In this document: in pieces, positions 10,225 to 21,900 of the stretch
Layout: each line of letters begins with the position of its first letter
How positions within the stretch are numbered: the stretch's first letter is position 1
DNA from: Conidiobolus incongruus B7586
Lineage: Eukaryota > Entomophthoromycota > Entomophthoromycetes > Entomophthorales > Conidiobolaceae
Direction: 5' to 3'
NCBI GenBank assembly: GCA_000697335.1
Contig: JNEM01015275.1
Location: 1-50,780, forward strand
Length of the DNA: 50,780 nucleotides
Notes under the pieces: model-generated
Database searches by the model: none
Seen by the model: the letters and a program-made list of their open reading frames with translations, nothing else
Told to the model about the DNA's origin: nothing
Made by a program: the position numbers and the translations under genes

Positions 10225-12008
10225 TCATTTTTTAAATGGTCTTAAAAACGTACCAGAAAATTTTCTAAATTGACGTCGGATTTTTTCCTATCAAATTATT
10301 ATTAGAATTGTTGATTTTTAAATACCAATAAAGTTAAGTACTTTTACTGTTATGGCGTTTTCAACCTCATGTTCAGTGTAATCTACCTTGGGATATTGAT
10401 CCTCTGAGTTTGCCTGTATCCATTCATCAGGATTTTGTAAATCTGATAGAATCCATGAATGCGTCTAAAATAAATAAATAATTTAGTATAATATTATTAC
10501 TTGAAAATAGAAAAATAATACTACCTTTACTTCAGATATTGTGATTCTTTTACTAACATCCTTTTCAAGTAGCCTATTTAAAAGATCTTTGAGTTGATCA
10601 TCAATAGGAATATGCTCGGGAAAGGTAATCGGATCTCTTGGTATTATCTCAAATAATTCAAATTCGGTTTCTGCAGTAAAAGGGACTGTCCCAAAGGCAA
10701 AACAATATAAGGTTACCCCAAGAGCCCAAACATCAATGGCACTGGTGATTGGAGGTCTTTTGGTAAAATTTGAATCTTCGCCTAAAATAAAATTATTAGA
10801 GAATTGAAGAATAAAGAATGAAAGCTAGTTACCTGACCAACAAAGCTCAGGAGCAAAAAAAGCTGGACTTCCAGCAGTTTTTGCAAGTTCCAAATCATCT
10901 TCAGTATTATTGATTTCATCTTGAGATGCATTAAAACTCTGAACACTTGCTCGATTGAGAGCAGAGCTTGGTAGATCGTTAAGATCGCCAACTGATTGAG
11001 GCCTGGAAGTAGAAGATCCAGGAGATGAGGAGTATGTAAACGAACTTGAATGAGATAAACCCAAGTCCAATTTGGCCCTCTTACAATAGCTGACTCCGAA
11101 ATCAGAAATTTTTACAGATCCATCAGAGCTCCACAATAAATTAGCTGGTTTAATATCACGATGAATAATACCATGGCTATGTAAATATTCTAAACCTAAT
11201 ATTACATTTCTCATAATATTTTTGATCGTTGTCATATCAAGACAAGGCTGCTGAGTTTCAGGGTCTTTAAATATAATTTCTCCCCCGTCCATATACTCTA
11301 AGATCATATATATTTTCTTAGATTTTGGATCATCAATCACTTCTTGTAGCTTGACTATGTGGGGATGGTTGCATTTTTTGAGAATAGCTATCTCTCTTTG
11401 GATTTTGGCCATTTGGGTTGAAAGCAAAGATTTACTACCTAACCTTCTTCTAGTATTTTTGTATACTACTTTTATCGCATATAATATCCCAGTTTCAACA
11501 TTTCTTCCCAACTTGACTTTACCGTGACACCCTCTACCTAGCTCTCTCAATATTTCGTACTGATTTATCATTTTGTTTTGGGTTATAGGATCGTAATCGA
11601 CAACTATAGAATTTGTTTCCACGACAGTCTGATTAGGTTGAGGCGTCAAGGGCGTTAAAAAGTCCTTAGGAAAGCTGATTTGATTTGGTGAAACTAAATG
11701 GTCTTGGAAAGTACTCCAACTGAATAAAAATAGCTTAATTGGTGTTCTAAATTAAATTTAGAATATTCCGTAACTTACCTATTATGTTTGTTTGGTTTGA
11801 CATCTAGGTTCAAATCGCTCAAATTCACTGTTTCTTTGAGTTGTGGTAAAGCTAAATTATGCGAAATTGGAACACTTCTCCTTAATCGTGGGGGTTTATA
11901 TGTAGACTCAGTGTGTGAAATGCTAAGGGATTTGACTCTAAATTCGGGTGTCGGAGATTTTGAGCTAGGAATGTTAGGTTGAGTCGCAGTTTCAGTAAGA
12001 TGTGTCAT
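10225..12008 (-). CDS. CaMKK-like Ser/Thr kinase, Sak1/Tos3/Elm1/Ssp1 type, likely SNF1/AMPK-activating (5 exons, 517 aa)
   Basis: Members of this fungal family phosphorylate the activation loop of SNF1/AMPK. Exons 5' to 3': 11779-12008, 10833-11719, 10525-10781, 10348-10464, 10225-10287; introns are 51-60 nt. Hallmarks: NQYEILRELGRGCHGKVKLG (129-148), catalytic Lys160 (YAIKVV), HRDIKPANLLW (263-273), DFG (283-285), and AKTAGSPAFFAPELC ending in APE at 366-368. Thr358 sits where the family's activating Thr lies. A Ser-rich insert of roughly 65 residues (about 290-355) lies between DFG and that Thr. After the kinase domain comes HEVENAIT and, via the last small exon, a basic tail IRRQFRKFSGTFLRPFKK, as in Ssp1/CaMKK relatives. 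If the last intron were retained, the protein would end instead at 10318. I chose the ATG at 12008; an upstream in-frame ATG at 12080 would add a hydrophobic AT-rich stretch that looks like UTR. Confidence 0.88.
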
Positions 12009-13008
12009 AATTATATTATATTTTTTGTTGAATTTAAATAGAATAAATACGAATGTAAATATCGAACTAGCAAATCTCAATAAAATAAATTTAAAGAGTA
12101 ATAAATTGATTCTATTTTTGAACCAATATTAACTGAGAAATAAAGGTATGGATAGTTTATGCTAATAATAATGCTGAGCTGAATAATATTAAAGTTGAAT
12201 AGTATGTTAAAATAAATGGAAATGATTAAGATGATAAAGTTAGGAAACTGAGACTATTGATGAATATGAATTAATGATGTTAATATTACTATTTTAATCT
12301 GTATAAGTATGATTATCCCTGAGCTATTAAAAATCATATTTATTCATCATGTTATTTTCAATTAATTATAGTCCTTGACTCATCAATCCTGATTGGCTGA
12401 TTATTTTATTTTATTCAAAATTAACTCTTATAATATTAAAATATTCATATGAATTTCGTATTATATAACTTTAATATTTTCCTTTAATATATATAGATAA
12501 GGATTACCATATAGCCAAAATTGTATATGAATTCATTCAAATGTATAATTACAATATTCTCAACCAGTATTGATCAAGGATTTTCACTATCAGACAAATT
12601 TGCCAGTTATTCAATTGTTGAATTAGTCCAAATACTATTATATATTTTAAATAGATTATTAATACAAAAATATTTCAATATTAAAAATTGAAATGGAAAA
12701 AATGTAATTATATCATGTATTTAAGATTATTATTTTAACATCCAAGTTTATTATTAATGCATACAAAAATATATTTGACAATAATAATTTCCAATTAATA
12801 AATATATCAAATATCGCATTAATTACTACAAATTAAATATATTTCGATAATAATAATATTGAAAGGATACAAAAAATAAGTTATTAATCAATTAAATTGT
12901 AGATAGTGATATTTAAATAAGTCTTGAAAATTGGCGATTTGGGTAATTATTCAGTAGTTTTGATTTTTGTCAAAAAATTATAATAAAATCAAATAAAAAG
13001 ATAAAAAT

Positions 13009-13028
13009 CCTGTTATGATTATAACAGG
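13009..13028. repeat. Perfect 8-bp hairpin
   Basis: CCTGTTAT and ATAACAGG flank a GATT tetraloop-sized spacer. This is unlikely to be mere AT background because the stem includes five G/C-containing pairs in a desert. The function is unknown. Confidence 0.5.
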
Positions 13029-13882
13029 AATATGTAGATAATGAAAATGGTTATTATTTATGCATAATATTAGGAATTTCTAAAGTTTTGATTTTATTTA
13101 TAACCAGAATTGATCAATCTAATTAATGTGAGTTTTTATATGAAATGTAACATAAACAACGTGCAATCATAAACAAGTAAAATCTGCTTTTACTTTTTGA
13201 AATAAACCTTGTCATATGAAATTTAAATACTAATGAAACAAATTGTATTATTTGATATTTACTATATATAAAATTTAATTTATTTTGGATATTTAAATAT
13301 TAAGACAAATTAGACTGCATGCTATAAAATGTTTTATATTCAATGCTTATTTGAAATGTATACATAATATCAAGAATGTGATAATATTAAATATATTCTT
13401 ATATTAAATGTAAAAATAAAATATCACAAATGGTGACTTATACTATACGTCATTACTTTTGAATTGAAGAATCGACGTTAATTATCTCAAATATGGTTAA
13501 TATTTCATTATATTTAAGATTTACATCTTATTAAATTCAACTTCTAAGTAAATAATGTTGTAGAAGCAATGTTTACTATTAAAAATATGTTCGTTGTAAT
13601 TAATTTCTTTATTATTCGTTACATAGAACTATTGATACCAATTATGTTGGGTAATAATATTCTATTGAATAATAGATTTATAATAGAAGTACAACGTAAT
13701 TGTCTAATCTCTTAATCAGTTAAGCTTATTAACCATTAAACAGTTTAATATTTCATTCATCTGAGATGAATACAATTCAAAATTTATTATCTCATCTTCA
13801 GATAGCTCAAGGTAATTCTGGTTGATACTCTAATCTTTGTAAATATCAGTATATATCAGTGCCATTTATAATCATTTAAATA

Positions 13883-13942
13883 CTACTTTTTTATATCTAT
13901 AAAACAGTTAAGGTATATAACTGTTTTATTATTCTAAAGTAG
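13883..13942. repeat. Interrupted inverted repeat of about 60 nt
   Basis: Inner arms ATAAAACAGTTA (13899-13910) and TAACTGTTTTAT (13918-13929) pair over 12 bp around a 7-nt loop. Outer arms CTACTTT (13883-13889) and AAAGTAG (13936-13942) pair over 7 bp across an unpaired internal bulge. It may be a MITE-like remnant or a structured RNA; the sequence alone does not decide. Confidence 0.55.
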
Positions 13943-16178
13943 CTTTTGGTCAATCATATTTAGGGTTTTTGTAATTTGTGGTTTTGAGACTTAGCATTTA
14001 TTCAATAATTAATTAAATTGCATTTAATTACATATGAACTTCAGTTTGGCATACTACTAATCTTTAAAATATCTATTTTTTAAAAATTCTATATTTTACA
14101 ATTATACTAGAATGTGATAAAACTTATATTTTACCAATTAAAATTCGTATTATCTTTCAAGATGGATATTTTCAAAATATTATTATTTAATTTTCTAATT
14201 GATTTGATTAATCCTGATATCTTAAATCTAGAATTTTCCATGAACTAGGTTCAATATTATATTTCTTGGTTTATATCCATTCTAAACAAAAAAAATCAAA
14301 ACCAATGTCAATATGAATTCTTAACACGACTGAAATATATTAACTCATTACATCTATCCTTATATAATATCATATTCATGATATACTGATTCAATAATGA
14401 TGAAAAGATATAATTTCATATTAGAACAATTCATTAAAAGAGTATGGGGATTTGATTTATATATATTTAATTAAATTTATTTCAATAATTTTTGGTTTTA
14501 TTGAAGAACTGGAATAAGATATATTATATAACTATTCATTATTTTATATATTAATACTGGAATTATATATATGCTTTCATTTTAATAAATAATTTTTAGT
14601 ACACTATACAGATGTCGAAAACTAGAAATTATACTACTAGGATTATTGATTTAAAAATTGAGTCATGGGAACTTAATTCAAAATATTATATGCAATGTAT
14701 AAAGAAACCATTATCTACATAGATTGATTATTTAATCTCTTCAATTTCAAAATTATTTAGACAATGATGTAAAAAATGGTGTTATAAAATATATCTCATA
14801 TTATCACATTAAATAATACACAATTGTACAAAGCAATGATCATAATAATTCAATACATTCATTATATTGTCAATCATATTATTTAGTAAAATATAGATAA
14901 TTCGAAATAAAATAAAAATGAATTCAGGATCTAATACTATTTTTACAAATCGAGTTTTTGAATAATTTTTAGTTTAACTAATTCAGCTTTTTCATCACAA
15001 TAATTGTATATTTAATTACTGTAATTTGGCTATATGGTACATATGATAATATATAAGATATTAATATTTATTTGCTCAAAATCAAAATTTAAATCTATAT
15101 ATCAAAATCTAAAAATTGAATTTGTTATGAAAATTACTTGGATGAGCTTCGAAGTTGAAGAAAAATATAATGAACAGATACATAGTAATTAAAATATATT
15201 GAAAGAAATTAATAAGAAATATGAAAATAATTATATTGCTTTTAATCTAAGGGAATATTATTATTTTATAATAATTATTTAAACAATAATATATGAACGC
15301 TTTCATCAAAATATAAATTAATATTGGATCTATTTAGGAAAAAAGGTTCAAGATTAGATCTTATGGTTAAAAACAAATACCATTATTATCTTTTCAGATT
15401 ATCATACCTCACTGTTAAAAAAATAAGCGCAGCTAAGTTATAATAAGTAAAGATTTGAATATTTTTGAGGTCCTCAATATTAGGTTTATTATGTATATTT
15501 TAAAATATATTCAGAAATGATACTAAAGCAATTAATTTATCAAATATATTTTATATATTTTTTGATTTGATATATGAAAATAAGTTATTAAGAGATTTAA
15601 GAATATTATTTACTCTGTTAATAAAGTCCTTTTGATTTTTCTAATTTCATAGTCCTTTATTTATGATAAAATACATTTTTATTTGAAAATGTCAATATAT
15701 TCAAATTAAATAAGTTGTTAAATGATTTTGATTGAAATAGAAATGCAGAGCTATATTGGCTTTTTTAGATTAGGACATTTGAAATTATGATTAATTTGAA
15801 AAATTACTTGATTCACACAAGGGTGAAATTTCCCTACTCATGATTGGTTGAATTCAGTTTATCTGTGTCTCCTTAAGTTTTTATTGGATAATCAACTGAT
15901 GACTAAGTATTTTTGATTTTATTACATTATAAAACCAATTCCTCATTTTTCGGCAACTTTAAGTTTCTTTCAACTTTGACTCTTCAATCTGTCTAGTACT
16001 TGTATTAAGGACTTGTTCAATATTAATCATTAAACATCGTAAGGATTGCTTTTATTTTCTCTTTTCATTTCTTTTATGGACCTGAAATAAGCCCAAGCAA
16101 CAACAAGCTTTCTCTTGTTTCCTCTTGTCCAACTTTTTTCTTTTTATTTTTGCGCTTTTTACCTATTTTTTTCTACGA

Positions 16179-16214
16179 ATGGAGTTATTTACACCGATAA
16201 TCCGATTTAGATGA
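16179..16214 (+). promoter_or_regulatory. Upstream ORF (11 codons) whose stop overlaps the ALYREF start, also a splice-acceptor-like site
   Basis: ATG at 16179 opens an 11-codon frame that ends at TGA 16212-16214, overlapping the ALYREF ATG as ATGA. The bases just before the ATG (CCGATTTAG, 16202-16210) also read as a 3' splice site, and GTAAGG at 16039 could be the matching donor. Either the 5' UTR is spliced so that the exon begins exactly at ATG, or the uORF is retained and translation could couple across ATGA. A shorter uORF (MDLK) lies at about 16077. Confidence 0.4.
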
Positions 16215-16889
16215 CCTCCAAATTAGATATGTCTTTAGACCAACTTATCAAAATGGATAAGCCTGCTGCTCCTAAGCGCAATCTCCGTTCCAATCAACGC
16301 AATCGCAACAGCCAGCGTCCTCGTGCTCATCAACCCCCTCGTCGTGACCTACAAACTCGCAGCAACCGTTCTGGACTTTCTTCCGGCGCCGAATCCAGTT
16401 CCAAGATTAACATTTCTAACCTCAACAATAATGTTACTTCAAATGACCTTCGCGACATCTTTAGTAAGGTTGGTCCCATCCGTTCTGCTAACATCAACTT
16501 CCGTGAAAATGGTACTTCTACTGGTACTGGAAGCGTTATTTTCAAGCTCTCTGGAGATGCCTTAACCGCTTTCAAGCGTTATCACAATGTCAAGCTAGAT
16601 GGTATTATTAATACATCATTATCCTTTTCTATTTCTCATTTTGTGTATTTTAGGTCGCCCAATGCGTATTGAAGTTGCTTTTATTCCCTCGGAACAATCT
16701 TCTACTTCTCAAGCTCCTGCTCCACAAAATAATCGTCCCCGTAGACATGGTCCTGCTGGTCGTTCTCGTAGACCAGGTCATGGTCGTAGAAACCGTGCTC
16801 CTCCCAAGACTGCTGAGCAACTTGACCAAGAACTTCAAGGATATATGGGCACCGGTGGCGATGACAACGCTATGGTTGTTGAGGATTAA
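16211..16889 (+). CDS. YRA1: ALYREF/Yra1-family mRNA export adaptor (2 exons, 208 aa)
   Basis: ALYREF/Yra1 joins the TREX complex, binds the helicase UAP56/Sub2 and hands mRNA to the export receptor. Exons are 16211-16601 and 16654-16889; the 52-nt intron splits the Gly of LDG-RPM. Order of parts: N-terminal UAP56-binding motif LDMSLDQLIKMDK (5-17), an Arg/Asn-rich RNA-binding region (about 22-55), an RRM at about 65-142 with RNP2 INISNL (66-71) and RNP1-like GTGSVIF (105-111), a second Arg/Gly-rich region (about 158-180), and the C-terminal UAP56-binding motif KTAEQLDQELQGYM (182-195). Both end motifs and the RRM make the assignment firm. Confidence 0.94.
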
Positions 16890-17734
16890 TTTTTTTTCTT
16901 AATTACTTGTATTAATTTCATTCATTTTATATTTTAACCATTATTAAAACTAAACTGTATTTTTTATATCAAGCACTCCAAGGTTTATTTTATTCTTTAA
17001 AGCAAGGTTTTATTTCCATTCCGTTATCGATTATCGCTTCATTCTCTCGAAAATGGCCCCTCCGAATATCTCATCAATTACGAAGAATTTTTAGATTACT
17101 AATACACTTGAGTTTTTTTCTACATTTTTTGAATGTAGATTTGCATTTTATTTTAATTACTTTCTGTATTATTATTTCATATAATATTTACCTCTAATTA
17201 ATAAATTCATTTTGCATTTTCACCTTTTAATTTTTTTTATTCATTTCTTTTCGATATATCATTATTTGGTTATTTTAAATTTAGTTTAAAATTTTCATAA
17301 TCTGTTTCGTCTTATATACTTATAATTATAAATTGTGACTTCAATATAGTTATTATTCACATTATCATTTACAGCTATAGTTTTTGTTAATAAAAGTTAT
17401 TTTTAATAAATATATTCACTAAAATTCCATATAACTACACTAGATTAATATGAAACTCAAAATAAATTTTTTTAAACTATTGGATAATATAAAATTAGTA
17501 TATCATTTCTAGTATTAATTTGATATTATTCAATTTCAAAATATTTATTATCAAATGTACAATATACATTATAAATACTGGTGATTTATTTTGTATGAAT
17601 AGTGTATGCTTCAAATACAATAACTTGAATTAAAAGTTAAAATAAGGAAAACAGTGTTTATTGTTCAATATCACCAAAGTAGATGGACAGTATTGAAAAT
17701 AAAAACAAAATTTAATCACAATAAATGTTTCTAT
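16890..17734. other. Convergent spacer, ALYREF / transporter
   Basis: 845 nt of AT-rich DNA between two convergent stops. It holds 3' UTRs only as far as I can see, with several poly-T and poly-A tracts and no ORF or RNA gene. Confidence 0.5.
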
Positions 17735-18979
17735 TTAAGAAAAGAATGTAACTAGGGCTAAAATTGGAACAGCTATACCAATGATAGGGAACAATACAAG
17801 TTGTGACATACCTAAAATGCTCCGATTCTGTTTTCCAAATAGTTTGTAGTGACATAGGATAGGGACAACAAGAATCATGATTGAGGCAGTAATACCTCTA
17901 ACAATGGAGATTTCGGTTCCAATATGACTGTAATAGTATACACCAACCGATACAAACATCACAACAGCAACTCTAAATAAGAATCTAGCTAAATATCTGA
18001 TTTTAGAACCCTCAATGTATTCCAATCCGAACATATCTTCCCAATCTGAGCAGCGCGAAATGAGGTAAATGGGTCCAATAATTAAGTTGAAAAAGAGGGA
18101 GAGAATGACTGAGGCTTGGAAGAGAGGGCGTGAGTTGATAATTTCAACTAACGAATAAGAGAAATTATCTCCCATAAACAAGTAGGCAGGAATACAGATG
18201 GCAAGATACAATATAGCAACTGTTGAACATGCGAGGGACAAAACAGAATCCCATTGTCTAGGGTTAGTCATGACTGATTCAACTTTAGGGAATAAAATGG
18301 CACCATCCCAACATGTAATCATCATCATCAATGACATTGGAAGTTCATGTGCATTGCTAACAAAAGAAGTGGAAGAGATTCCTTCAACTCGATCAATATT
18401 AGAAACTGTTCCAATCACGATACTTGACAAGATAAAAACGCACAATGCACCAAAAATAGGAACAACAGACCACAAAGATTCGACACGCTTGCAAAAAACG
18501 GTGAATACAAGGTAGAAACAACAAGAAACCAAAACTGCGTACTTCCAGCTCATTCCATTACCAACAATGTGGCTGAACTGAATCAATCTGAAACCTGTAT
18601 TCATCATGCAAAAGTAGGCTGCACTGAGAAAGGCAGCTACATTAAATGGATGTATAAGGTACTTTCCAAGAGTGCCAAAGCTAACACCTGCAATTCTATC
18701 TAAGCTGTTTTGCCTTTCATTGGAATACGAGTACAAGCATTGACCTAACAGTTTACCACTGAACGCAACACCCATACATACGAGTGGGATGAAGAATAAA
18801 CCAATCCAACCCAAACTAATCACGGTGAAATGTACTTCCATAGCATTCCAGCCGAGAACCATTACCAAGAAGAGGTAGACGATGGGATAAGAGTATCTCC
18901 GCCAAGGCTCGTCATATTGCCTCAGTTGCTCATTAACAGGAATGATTAAATGAGGTAAATGATTACAAACTTCTTTCAT
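17735..18979 (-). CDS. Amino acid/auxin permease-type transporter (AAAP, Aa_trans), intronless, 414 aa
   Basis: A polytopic membrane protein with about eleven hydrophobic segments and almost no soluble domain. The first is near residues 31-50 (IVYLFLVMVLGWNAMEVHF) and the last near 395-413. Its organisation and short N-terminus resemble the AAAP superfamily, which moves amino acids across vacuolar or plasma membranes (yeast Avt proteins, SLC32/36/38). The usual glycine-rich opening of TM1 (GxGxLxLP) is replaced by GWNAMEVHFTVISLGW, so this is a divergent member and the substrate cannot be told. It is a single uninterrupted frame, unlike most neighbours. ATG at 18979 fits; upstream in-frame DNA is AT-rich and stop-laden. 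Confidence 0.7.
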   Translation of the reverse strand: MKEVCNHLPHLIIPVNEQLRQYDEPWRRYSYPIVYLFLVMVLGWNAMEVHFTVISLGWIGLFFIPLVCMGVAFSGKLLGQCLYSYSNERQNSLDRIAGVSFGTLGKYLIHPFNVAAFLSAAYFCMMNTGFRLIQFSHIVGNGMSWKYAVLVSCCFYLVFTVFCKRVESLWSVVPIFGALCVFILSSIVIGTVSNIDRVEGISSTSFVSNAHELPMSLMMMITCWDGAILFPKVESVMTNPRQWDSVLSLACSTVAILYLAICIPAYLFMGDNFSYSLVEIINSRPLFQASVILSLFFNLIIGPIYLISRCSDWEDMFGLEYIEGSKIRYLARFLFRVAVVMFVSVGVYYYSHIGTEISIVRGITASIMILVVPILCHYKLFGKQNRSILGMSQLVLFPIIGIAVPILALVTFFS

Positions 18980-21900
18980 TTTTATTCAATTTTATAAACT
19001 CGATCCAGCGATAATATAAATTTCTAATTGATATATAATAAGCACAACTATATAGCAATAGTAGTGAAATGTGATAAATAAAGTATCTGGGGAGTGAAAT
19101 GGCATTAGTTTTATGGGCCATTAACCTTATATAATATCTATAATTTGGAAGTTTCATTTTATTACCCAAATTTGAACCAATTTAAAACTTTACCTTAACC
19201 AATATTATTTCTAAAATTAATTAAAATTAATAAAAAAAATTTTTTTATCTATCATTTATTATTGTTATTTAATTATATATTATATTCTATTTTATAAATA
19301 ATTTTAAGTAAAATATATTTATATATTTATAAAGAATCATATTGATTAACATAATATATATATATATATATTTAATTCAAAATATAAAAGAAAATTTTAA
19401 TAATTGAAATAAAAATTTCTAAAATATTGTCGGATAAAAAGGTTTCAGTTTCAAAAAAAAATCATTTATAAAAAAGTTAAAAATTTTTACAATAAAAGAA
19501 AGAATAATATTTTAATTAAAAATAATATTTGTAATTTATATTAATATATATATATAATTATTGTTATTAATATTTTTAAAATATACATATTACTTCAGCA
19601 ATAGTAGCTATAGTTATTTAGAATAATAGAATGAAAAAATTATTCAAGGATTATTGAAAAAAGTTATTGATAGATGCGTTAAATAGTTTGAATTATACAT
19701 AATTACGTTTGAAATACGAAATAATTGGTAAATATAAATGATATATATATATACTACTATTAATTATTATATATTATTTTCAATAAATTTTTTCAATTTG
19801 AACTTTCTATATCATTTAATATAAATTGTATTTAATAAATATAATATAGGTTTTATCTATGATTTTGTCAGAGTATATATATATATTAAATAAAATATTT
19901 AAATATTTTTATTTCAAATATGAATTTGATTTAATATTATGAATAATAAATTTAAAACTATTATTAATATCATTTGAAAAATGAAACCTAATAATTGAAT
20001 AAATATTAGTCACAGTATTGAATACTTGAATTTATTATATAATAATTAATATCTACAATAATAAACACTAATGGGTATTTGTGTAATAATATTTGATTAT
20101 TTTTTAAAATGATTATTATTAAGCTGAACAATCATAAACGATTGACAATAATAGCAATATTACTACACTATTTGGTATTATTCTCTCTATTACAATAATT
20201 TAATGAACATAATATCTGATTTTTGAAGCAAAATTTACTGGTGTTTAATAATCAAATATGTAAAGGAGTGAAAAGCGATGAATTTTACTTTTTATAAAGA
20301 ATAATATCAAAATATTAATTATTAAATATTTAGGTTTCTCTCATTTTGTTTGAATAAATTCTTACACTTATAAAACAAAATTTTTTACTTGATCAACAAA
20401 GTTTATTCAGTTCAATAATAATGGAAGCATAAAGTATAAAATGTATACAAAATCACATATAAAATTGAATTTGTAAATCCTTTTATTATAATAATTAACC
20501 ACATCTATTATATTCAATACTAAATGAATGTTTGATATTTACTGCTTTATATCAATTTTAATAAAGTTTTGAATTATATTATCAAATCTGTTGTAATTAT
20601 TTTATCAATGGCATTTTATATTCTGATAACAAATTGAATATAAAAATCCATAGTAATTGATACGATTCTTTTTAGAGATTAAAAGTAAAAAAATAACTCA
20701 AACAAATAATATGCGTTTATAAGATAAATATAATATTACACAAATTTATTTCTATAAAAATACTTACATTGAATAATATTAAATATGTTTTAAATATTAT
20801 AAACATTTAATAAGTTATTAAAGTGATCAAACTCCCAAACTAATTTTACTGCTTTGAACTTTTGATTTTAAATGATATTTTATTATATTTAATTTTATAT
20901 AAAAATTAACTGAAAAAATCCAACTTTGACGAACTTTTTCATTAATTTATTCAACTTGGTTTTTTATCCGCGTAATCTTGTAAAGACTAGTAAAAATTAA
21001 CTAAGGAATCCAAGATAGATGCATCTTTACGTAATTACTTACAAACTTTGCAACAGTCCATAAATATCAACATAAACTAGATTTCTGCAATTTCCAAGTA
21101 ATGTCAGGTTGATAATTTAAGCATTGTTGAGTTTATCATATTTATATGGTTTGAAAAATAAAAAATATTCTAAAAACTTGATAAATGTGTCATATTTTTT
21201 GAAAGAATTGGTTATTCAGTAAATTTTAATAAAATTTTTCTCAGCATTCAGTCTACAAAGTGATCAACCAATAATAATAAACAATGTAAAAAATGTCGGC
21301 GTTTAATATGTTAAATTCAAAAATCTAAATATATCTATTCTTAAAAAAATATTGACAGGCTGAGGATTTGATGGGAATACCCTCATTTTACGTAGTCTAG
21401 GTTTTCGGTTAAATCCCACTTGGTATTTTCAATATGAAATCTAACCAGAAAATATTGATTTCATATAAAATACTTTAAAATACATCTAATTTTGAAATTA
21501 TATACATAATTATATGTGAGATCAAGAATTCATTATGAATAAAAGCATCATATTAATCCAATATTTTGTGAAATAAAATTATGCCCCCAAGTAGGACTAA
21601 ACCGAAGATTTGGACAAGGTAAAAATAGTGTGCCGTTAAACTTTAAGATTAAACAATAACAAATATAAAAATAACTCGCAGGATTCTATTTAAGGTTACA
21701 ACTGCATGTTGGATCTGGTATTCATTACAAGAATTCAATGCAAAATATTTTTTTAATGCATGGTTTAAAATTTTCTCAATTTGCCGAAGTCAATATAATC
21801 GTACTTAGCTAGTCTCTATTTCTAGTTAAAATATTGATAAATAATCTTTTTTTATTAGAATCAACACTAGTTGATCATTATTACATATCAATCTTAGTTT

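Larger units (their letters stand above)
12009..16178. other. Gene desert, about 4.2 kb
   Basis: Uniformly AT-rich with stops in all frames and no recognisable gene. It contains two clear stem-loops (13009-13028 and 13883-13942). The last 250 nt before ALYREF are pyrimidine-rich and probably form that gene's promoter and 5' UTR. Confidence 0.5.

Noticed and set aside
10318-10347. Read-through end of the kinase at 10318
   Set aside because: Splicing the 60-nt intron gives a C-terminal basic tail typical of the family, so the longer model was preferred.
18963-19169. 68-codon minus-strand frame just upstream of the permease
   Set aside because: Overlaps the permease start and 5' UTR, with no family resemblance.
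21355-21430. tRNA-like T-arm text (GGTTTTCGGTTAAATCCC)
   Set aside because: No acceptor stem, D arm or anticodon arm can be paired around it.
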